Source: Elymus sibiricus (taxonomy: Eukaryota > Streptophyta > Magnoliopsida > Poales > Poaceae). Taken from it: a DNA stretch of 64,000 nt. The stretch covers positions 137,721,148 to 137,785,147 of the forward strand of contig CM077665.1 in assembly GCA_039707655.1 (NCBI GenBank). Reading direction: 5' to 3'. Positions 56,391 to 64,000 of the stretch are shown in pieces. Under the pieces are notes generated by a model. The model ran no database searches and was not told the origin of the DNA. It worked only from the letters and a program-made list of their open reading frames with translations. The position numbers and the translations under genes were made by a program. Within the stretch, counting starts at the first letter, position 1. Every line of letters begins with the position of its first letter.

Positions 56391-59300
56391 AGAGATGAAA
56401 GAATTACCTCGGTTTACTTATTAAATGCACATTCATCCACGATGAAGCCAGGTGTGAGATCCAAAGAATTGCTAGGGCGTTCATGTCTATACGGGCGATC
56501 GTCCATGTGCATGCATCTACCCGTCATGGAACTGTATGAGAAGAAAAGTATAATGGAATTATTTAGATGCCATGCATATATGGCCTAGCATACATGCGTA
56601 TATTGGACATGCTGGGAGCACGTCCACGGACGAGCTCCACCGCCCACGCGCGTGCCGTGTCTTTGGTCGCTGACGGAAATCGAAAACGAGAGAAGAACGG
56701 GCCAGAAGTATGCAAGGTCTCACCATCGCTGCATAACCGGCCGGCTGGAATCAATTGCTTCGTACGTGCACGGCTCACGACACATGAATACTTGAACGAA
56801 CTATTGGAACGATGCCAGTCATGGTGCACACATAGGTGGAAGAATTGATCCAAAAATGTGCCTCATGCACACAGTTAATCAGGAGCTAGGTACAGATACA
56901 CACATGCCAGGTATGTTTATTATACTGTTTTATTTATTATTGTATAACGCAACATATATTCTTTAATTTTTTATCAACATCCACTGAAGTGGTGTGTACC
57001 TATCATGGACGTGTGTATATGGCAACATCCACTATATCAACATTCCCTATATAAAAGATATATCGTATTGTACGAAGCATCAGTTCTATGGAAAACTGTA
57101 TACTATACTCTTATACCTTTTTTTTGCTCAACAAGATAAAATTCTAAGCCTATGGGTCCTATGGGTCCAAATATACCAGCGAAGAGGAGAAAACAAAAGG
57201 GAATGCTCAAAGTTCACTAACTGGTGTATTCAAAATTCGAATATTATTGTAGACAAATTTACTAGATTACTCTCAGAAAATTTGTATACCATTTGGAATG
57301 TTGCCGCTCCAGTGCCTGTTGAGCTCAGGTAGAAGGCAACGTTATATTCACCTTTCACTTGCGCCATCCTCGCTTCCACGGCCTCCATGCTTGGCTATGG
57401 TACGTGTGGTTTGCCCTAATGTCCTTGAGCATAGTACTACCACGGACCTTCTTGCTGGATCTGCAAGTCTGCACATGTACGTACGTTGTTGTATGGGCTG
57501 ATCATCTGCACATTTTTTGTTGCTGGCTCTGTACATAATTAATTTTATTTTTTCAGGTAACTACCTTAATTAACTAAATAAAGATGATTTTGTTCTTCAT
57601 TTGGGTTGCATCGAGTACTTATATATACAAAGCACATCACACTACTTGTAGGAATATGTTGCAACTGTTACAATGCACCACCAAGTATATATACGTCCTA
57701 AAAGTTGCTATTGGAATAATCAATGTAGCCAGAAGGTTAACCTTCAGTGTATTCATGCTTCTTAATAATATTGATATGTACATTAATGAAAATGCAGATA
57801 GTGTAAGACTCTGTAATTAGAAGCCGGACCTACGGTAGTACATCGTTGTTATAAGCAATGGATGGTAAGAATATTCATTATTATTCAGACAAGAAAAATT
57901 GATTGATTGAAAAACCTATTACCCTTTTCTCTTTTTTTGTCCAAAATCTTGTATAAGAATCCATCCGGATGTTCATGCAATTGTATATGGGACAATGGTC
58001 GACGATTTTTCTTATTTCTAGGGACATGGAGGGATATATTATAAATTTTTGTTGTCTGCATTTAGATGCTTAGTACGGTATTTTTGATAGGTTCATGTAA
58101 CTTTTCGGTTCTTAAAGTCATTGTTATTTCAAATAAGACTGACATTTTTATCATGAGACATGTGTCCTTATAATTGTCGAACTTACTCCTTTCTTTATCC
58201 CTGCCATGTAAGAAATTCAGATGTTTAAATACATTCTTATAATCGAAATAGATAGTGTATGCATGTGTATATTGAACAATATTGTTATTATAGCTTCTGA
58301 ATTTATGAATTGTGTGTAAAGTTGCAATGTTTTTGCAGGTTCGTTCGCCTACAACGTTTCACCATCAACCACAATGGAATTGAGTTATTTCTCTAAGATG
58401 CACACTGTTGTGAATATGTTCCTCATCAGCAACAAGTTACAATGGATACCCTAATTTTATAGGCAGGTTGAGACCGGTTCGTCTAATCTAACTAGAAAGA
58501 AGGAAACGCCGAGAACTGACATTTAACATCAAAGTTTGATATGATTTATGGATAACCCGGTTCTTTGTGCGTGTATGTTATCCTATTATATCTGATTCTA
58601 AATGGTTTTGATTGGTTATTTTAGGTTAATTACATTAATTGTATGTTAATCAAAATCCACACATATTTTCCCTAATTGTTTCCAATTATCCTCCGGAGAT
58701 TGCTTACTTTGTTTCCACCTTTTTTTTGCAACCTACAATTTTCTATATCCTTGTAAGTTATGGCAATGCTTAACTGGTTTATACAGTACTGTAGAACCAA
58801 TGACTTCTTGAACATTGTTACTAAAACATTTTACAATTACTTTTTGTACTGAGCTGGAAGCATTTATGTGTATTGCTTTGTAATTGTTTCTTTCCTAAAT
58901 CATAAAACCTAAATTCGTTCTCTTTGGAAAGGAAATACCCTTTTAAGTGGACGCAAATAACGTTTGATTTATTGATTGCTTTTGCATTAGAGTGAAGCGG
59001 AAGGGATGGCATGGTCATGCGGAAGATAAAGGATACCCGAATTGCATCAAGTATGTATCACTATATGAAAAAACTAAGCATTGTTTGGTGATCTAAAACT
59101 GCATAAAAAATTGGCGTTACCATCAACTAAATTCAAAATAGATCAAGTACCTAGCAGCACATGGTTCTCCTCGGTGCACAGTGGGTCTTGCACCTAACAT
59201 TTATCTCTGTGAAGAAGCCATGCCAAAAATGGATACTTGGGCTCCCTAATGCTGAAAAAGATAAAAGGTACTTGGGAAGGATTTTCAAGTTATCAGGAGG

Positions 59301-60392
59301 AAAGTTACTTTTCTTTTAATTCCACTTACCAATCTTGTGATGGTAGAGTATTTAACGTATTATATATCCTTTTTACTTTCTTACAATGTTGCTACTTTGG
59401 TATTCAAACATTAAACTCGGTGTCACGGAAGATTCTTCCTTTGGGCTGCACTGTATCAAACGAGCATGTAGTAAAATTTGTACTTCCTATTTCCTTTGAA
59501 CTCTAAATTTTATGCCTATGGTGTTGGTGCAACAATATTTATGTGTGTTTTAATGGTTCCTACTTCTAAAGATCAAATGCATAAGAAATATAATTACTTT
59601 TCCCCTTAATGGCTTGTATGCATTTACCGTTTTCTTGACCCATGGTAAAATAATTCCGTAATATTGCATGTTATGATGTGTTGAATTGGAGTGTGCTAAG
59701 TCCTCATGGTGTTCAGTGGAAATTTATGTGGCAACATGGTCTCCTTATGTACAATTGGATTCATATATCTAATCGCTTAAGAAATGTATGTTATAAAATA
59801 TTATCACAGTTGGTTGTGGTTATTGTCTCCTAGAACATTTTAAGGTCAATTAAACATTATAATGTACTTTGCATCCGTCTGTCACATCTATAGTTTTAAG
59901 AGTAGATAATAAATTCGGGACAAAAATCTGCACAAACATTATTGATCCAATTGTATTTGACTTGCTAAACAACAAATACCTTTTGCTCTCTTGATAGTGA
60001 TCCCAGAACCATCTAAAACGTGAAGTTTAAATAGTGTGCATGTGCTAAGTTCACATTCTTTAACTTGTATTGAATGTCATATCATTTTTGTTTGTACATT
60101 TTATGTTTCTTAAATAAAAGAAACATGGTTTCTTAACAAAAAAACAGACCTATTAGATTTTTCATTTTTGTAGCAGCCAATAATAGAGAAGTTTGACAAT
60201 ATGGTTTACAAGAAATAATATGCAATTTCGCTATGGACGTAGTATCACATAGTTGTTTTATAGTGGACCTTCATTATAAAAATGTACAAAGACATCAGGA
60301 TGTTGCATGTGCAACCAGTTTCAACTCAGATTTTGCCAGCACCAAACTATATGTTTTAAAGTTCTAGCCCGCGCATCGAGCGGACCACTTTG
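56391..60392. other. Helitron interior, no gene recognised
   Basis: AT-rich DNA with intron-like texture (many TGCAG and polypyrimidine runs) but no protein domain I can identify. Helitrons often carry gene fragments, so short captured exons could be present unseen. Confidence 0.4.
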
Positions 60393-60396
60393 CTAG

Positions 60397-62005
60397 TTAT
60401 AGTATGAAAATAAATTGAACTGATAGCACCTGATTTGTTAGGACGACAGATGATCTGTTCGATTGATGAAACTCAGTTGTAGTATTTCACCGTGGTATTT
60501 CTTACTCACACGATGACCCCTTTTTTTAATCTAATCAATCAGACTGGATCATAGGGATGTAGACTGCAGAGCACGGACAAACATCAGGGAGATTTTCAGC
60601 CGGAATTTGAAAACCGGCCTGACATGGCAGTCGGCCTGAACGTCGGAAACCTGTGCGAACGCGCCGGGCGATCAGAACACTGGAAACCGACACGAATGAT
60701 CGAACTTCCTTTTACTTTTGTCTGCCATATGGAGGCAAGCTCGACCATATGTCGGCGGGCCGCGGACACATTTGTGAGGCATCCCATGCAGGCAGACACG
60801 GGTGTAGCCCCCAAATATCGTTGTAGACCGGACCATATTAACAGCTGGCTTCGCGCGTCCGTCGTCCAGCGTCCGAACGAATCTTTGGTTCAAGATGATG
60901 CTAGCGCGGTCTCTTGCGAGTCCCCGACTCGAGTATGAATATCTGTAAAAAATTATGTCGCGTGTGTTGTCTGTCATTGATCAGGTCAGCGATGTGCGTC
61001 TCTTCTTCAGATTTTGGACATGTTCTAGGAATTCTCTGTACTATTTTGCCTGGACATTGTATGCAACGGAGGCCAGATCCATATCGCCGTAAAAAAGTGC
61101 TCTTTCCGGGTCACAAAAATACGTGGTTTTCTTCTTCACGTGGTGATGGACTCGTATGAAAAGAAACGATTTATCCATCAGACCTACAGAGCCGTGTTTA
61201 GGTAGTAATAGCATTGGTATGCCCTTTTGATTCACATGGCTGCGTTCCCTCCGTCCCGTGGCCTTTCTTTTTTTGTACTTTTGGGGAATCATGAAAGAAG
61301 CCAGGGCCGACCAGATCATTGCAAAGGACCTGAAGATTTTTACTTCGTGCGAATTAACCAAATCATGCCCTGCCTCGGGAGTAGCTAAGACTGCCCAAGC
61401 CTCGGGAGTCCGTAAGCACTTGAGTTTATGATCCTTTTTATTTCCAGTGTTCGGCTCGAATTGGGCGCGGCAGACACACTCGCCGACTTTGATGGGTGCC
61501 TCGTGGCTGGTGCCTTAGCACAGTCAGCAGTGCTACCGTTCCTGCTGCCAGTGCCTTCGTGGCCACGTAGTCGCAGCAGGCTCTTTGCTTTCCCGTGATT
61601 CGCTGCAACAGATGATTATCTTCAGACTTGTAACGCCTATGTATGGAGAGCAAACCGATCACGCGGATCGGCTTTGGTAATTTCAATGAAACCTGCGATT
61701 TTGCATATCACAGCGGATGATACGCTGCCAAAAATTTCCCTTGAATTCCTCTAGGTCTTGGCGCCGGTGCTTATACGCAATCCTAGCTTCTCTTGAATTT
61801 CAAACCTCATACTGTCAATTCTAGATTTACCCTCGATTCTTGATTCTAACCAAAAAACGATGAATTTGCCGGCTCTGCCCAAGGTTGTCTTATGCCGAGT
61901 TATCCTGCGTGATTGTTTCGCCCGGACTCTTCTTCATCTGACCGATCGCGAGCTTCTCGATCCCTAAAGAGCTCCCTCCAAGAACACAACACCACCGTGC
62001 GCTGG
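60397..62005 (-). other. 5' interior of the 11.67-kb element, non-coding
   Basis: GC-mixed sequence from the primer-binding site toward the Helitron. The minus strand shows no gag and no zinc knuckle. Frames up to 106 codons lack domains. Confidence 0.5.
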
Positions 62006-62022
62006 CCCCACGGTGGGCGCCA
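62006..62022 (-). other. Primer-binding site of the 11.67-kb element
   Basis: The minus strand reads TGGCGCCCACCGTGGGG two bases after the 5' LTR. This is a PBS sequence shared by many grass gypsy elements of the Tat/Athila type and fixes the minus orientation. Confidence 0.8.
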
Positions 62023-62624
62023 ACTGTCGTGGTTTTTTCACGGCAAGATGTCCTCGTGAGAGAACCTAGATGTGAGGCCATCGCAACTAGGTGGCGGCTT
62101 GAGAGGGGTTGATCGGAATCGAGAGACGCGAGTTTACCCAGGTTCGGCCCCTCTGATGGAGGTAAAAGCCTACGTCCTGCTTTGTGTGTATTGATAATGA
62201 GGATGATCTCGATTACAAGGGTGCGGAATCGCTACCTCTAGTCTCGAGGGTTTCTAATCTGTCTATCTCTAATGACTTGAACTTGTCCCTCTTGGGGCGC
62301 CTTTCCCCTCCTTATATAGGTTGAAGGGGTAGGTTTACATGTAGAATCCTACTGGGAGTAGAATTATGACTAGTCTCTCTTGAATCCTAATCCGGGTCTT
62401 GTTTCCTCTTCCTCATCTTGGGCCTTCTCTGTGAGCCGGCCCATCATAACATGAGTCGGCCCTCTCATGAGCCGCCTTCTGGCCCGTTGGGTCTTGTCGT
62501 TCGTCTGACCCGCCTGCCGGGTCACCAATGAGCCGCCAAGCTTGGCCGGGTCACCAGTGAGTCGCCAAGTCCCGACCGGGTCATACTTCAGGCCGGGTTA
62601 TACCGTGGGGTAATATCCCCGAAA

Positions 62625-62629
62625 GTGTG
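62625..62629. repeat. Target-site duplication of the 11.67-kb element (right)
   Basis: GTGTG, identical to 50946-50950. Confidence 0.9.
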
Positions 62630-63765
62630 CGCATTTCATAGATCCTGATTTAGCAAACGTCATTTTGTTTCATATGAATTATACACGCAAGGATTCCATT
62701 GATCATGTTGCCAACATCTTGTTGGAATTACAAACAGGAGAATTCTTCATGTGGCCATATGATGAAGGGTAAGTTAAATATACAACCACGCATACATTGA
62801 TCGTCTTTCGGTTTTTGACACAGTTCGTAAGTTCAAGGTTTTCTTAAATTGTAGCCATCACTGGATCTTAGTGGTTTTTGTTCCAAAACGCAACACAGTT
62901 TACTACCTGGATTCTCTCAGAGAGTCAAATAAGCCTCAGGATCTGAGTCATCTTCAGGATTTCATGGATAGGTATTGAATTCTTTGATGTTAATATGTTG
63001 TGCTCATATCTGGTTCAAGAATTGAGTATGTGAAAATTCATCTTCATTTGCATTGTATTGTCAAAGACCATAACTTTAGGAGGGAGACGGTTCGACCGGC
63101 AACTACCTCTGCAGCACGTGATCGTTTCTCCGGTAAGATAATGAAATCCGTTATTTTCAGAAAATGCTAGTCAGATGTTCAAGTTTCTAAGTAAACCTCT
63201 TTCTATTTCTCTCCAAAGAAAAAAATGAAACAACTTACACCGATTAGGTTGTTCCTAACAGGCCACATACATGACTAATAATGTACAAAAAAATTGCAGT
63301 GTCCTCAACAACAAGGGACCAACCTATGTGGATACTACGTTTGCGCACACATGATGAACCTATGCAGACATGTTGAATGTGGTTACAGTGCTGACAGAAT
63401 AGAACCAATAAGTCTGTTTCTTAATTATTATCTTCTACTACACACATATGTCACATTCTGATCTAAAAATCTTGCAGTTAATCTTCGGACTGATGACGTT
63501 TGAACCGCTCACCGCAGACGAATTGTTGTCTGTTAGGAAATTTATCAGCATCTTCTTTGTGAAACACTATATCAAGCCCAGTCGAGCATGTGAAGATTTC
63601 AGCATTCATATCTCCCAAGAATAAGTATGCATTCATATAGTGCTATGAGCTAAACATATACACATGGATGCAATGCTTTCCATGTGATCTTGTCTTCGTA
63701 TTTCATACAATATGATTATGTACTGCGTATGTCCATACATTTGTGGAATTTATCTAGCATTTGCT

Positions 63766-63900
63766 CAATTGCATATTGTCACGAATTATGATGAATGTTC
63801 TTCATGTGGAAACTATTTGTTCAATTGCATATTGTGGCGAATTATGATGAGTGTTTTTCACGTGGACACTATTTGTTCGATTGCATATTATGGTGAATTT
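63766..63900. repeat. 56-bp tandem repeat, about 2.5 copies
   Basis: TTGCATATTGT[CG][AG]CGAATTATGATGA recurs at 63769, 63825 and 63881 (partial). It lies about 140 bp after the stop of the ULP1-like gene, possibly in its 3' UTR. Confidence 0.85.
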
Positions 63901-63929
63901 TCTGTTCGCAGGGTGATTCAAATGCGATA

Positions 63930-64000
63930 TTTTACAATAACCTAGCCATTTCAGCGCACATGGTTCAAGCCACCAAGCGTGTGTGATCCAGAACGGAAAG
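63930..64000. other. Window end with subterminal-type motifs
   Basis: CAGCGCACATGG and AGCGTGTGTGATCC resemble the motif family seen at 30-900 and 8985-9561. This hints that a DNA-transposon subterminal region begins here and continues beyond the window. Confidence 0.3.

Larger units (their letters stand above)
55303..60396 (+). mobile_element. Probable Helitron
   Basis: The right end has the expected Helitron signature: a short GC hairpin CCCGC-gcatcga-GCGG followed about 8 bp later by CTAG (60393-60396), then T. The left end is proposed at TCTATTATAAATAAAAAG (55303), preceded by A, giving insertion between A and T with no target duplication. The rest of the retroelement (GCCGG-rich sequence) stops near 55240 and resumes near 60540, which supports an insertion of about this size. 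No Rep-helicase is seen, so it would be non-autonomous. The left end is the weaker of the two. Confidence 0.55.
50951..62624 (-). mobile_element. Large non-coding gypsy-type LTR element (LARD-like), minus strand
   Basis: 11,674 bp. The LTRs are 50951-51562 (612 bp, 3' LTR in element sense) and 62025-62624 (600 bp, 5' LTR). On the minus strand the LTR reads TGTCGGGGATATTACC ... CCACGACA; the copy at 62624 has TTTCGGGG, a base change. Primer-binding site and polypurine tract are both on the minus strand. I see no gag, protease, RT or integrase in 10.4 kb, even outside the nested Helitron, so it is non-autonomous. By eye the LTRs differ at roughly 18 positions plus an indel of about 13 bp, so the element is older than the 34290 element. 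Confidence 0.92.
49453..63624 (+). pseudogene. ULP1-like (C48) cysteine protease gene, split by an LTR retrotransposon in exon 4
   Basis: Exon model from splice sites and frame: exon 1 is 49453-49512 (MVSSNDPSSGISDDESL), exon 2 is 49622-49765 (IPRTITSKEWSGVAEDPP), exon 3 is 50493-50833 (YENQSILLQRLFEQNYG, DPCEACRYKHGQP), exon 4 is 50916-50950 plus 62630-62768 (VCAHFIDPDLANVILFHMNY), exon 5 is 62855-62971 (HHWILVVFVPKR, YYLDSLRES), exon 6 is 63080-63132 (RRETVRPATTSAARDRFS). Exon 7 starts at 63300 (CPQQQGTNLCGYYVC) and the last exon runs from about 63478 to the TAA at 63622. Exons 1-6 join in phase. The phases into exons 7 and 8 do not fit simply, so a small exon is missed or there is an indel. 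His in HHW, Asp in YYLDS, and Gln and Cys in CPQQ..LCGYY match the ULP1/SUMO-protease catalytic set. Such domains are common in plant transposons. The 11.67 kb insertion breaks exon 4. Confidence 0.8.

Overview
The window is almost entirely transposable-element sequence and looks like a Triticeae genome (wheat, barley or Aegilops type). The reasons are a Copia LTR that reads like Angela/WIS (TGTTGGAAATATG...CCTAGAGGCAAT), several long gypsy LTRs beginning TGATACGTCTCCAACG, a Stowaway MITE with CTCCCTC...GAGGGAG ends, and nested insertions several layers deep. The family names are recalled from sequence style and were not searched. I see no rRNA, tRNA or CRISPR array, and no gene I would call an ordinary single-copy host gene.

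Layout. 1-9561 looks like DNA-transposon territory. It has clusters of GTGTGCGAT-type subterminal motifs at 30-900 and 8985-9561, a broken small gene at 924-1325 (minus), a minus-strand Copia fragment at 1334-4091, a five-copy tandem array of about 510 bp at 4150-6705, and a multi-exon gene with a B3-like C-terminal domain at 7045-8810. 9562-13068 holds degraded gypsy pieces. 13069-29450 is an Angela-like Copia element. Its 5' LTR is split at 14158-25656 by an 11.5 kb gypsy chromovirus on the minus strand (TSD CTGAG). At about 29450 the Angela element runs directly into the inside of a non-autonomous gypsy element (29451-34289 and 41753-43526). That element was itself split by a nearly intact 7.46 kb gypsy element at 34290-41752 (LTRs of 936 bp each).

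43527-64000 again looks like DNA-transposon territory. It holds two degraded convergent reading frames, a second tandem array of about 500 bp (45651-48010) carrying a 528 bp hAT-like insertion, an alanine-rich ORF, and a multi-exon gene with a ULP1/C48 cysteine protease domain (49453-63624). An 11.67 kb minus-strand, non-coding gypsy-type element (50951-62624, TSD GTGTG) interrupts exon 4 of that protease gene. If the element and one TSD copy are removed, the reading frame continues. The element itself carries a probable Helitron (55303-60396).

How the parts relate: the 34 kb LTR-retrotransposon block lies between two stretches that share subterminal-type motifs, transposon-type accessory genes (B3-like, ULP1-like) and tandem arrays of about 500 bp. 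My working hypothesis is that both flanks belong to one or two large, non-autonomous CACTA- or Mutator-type transposons. I see no DNA transposase and no convincing terminal inverted repeats within the window, so this is inference.
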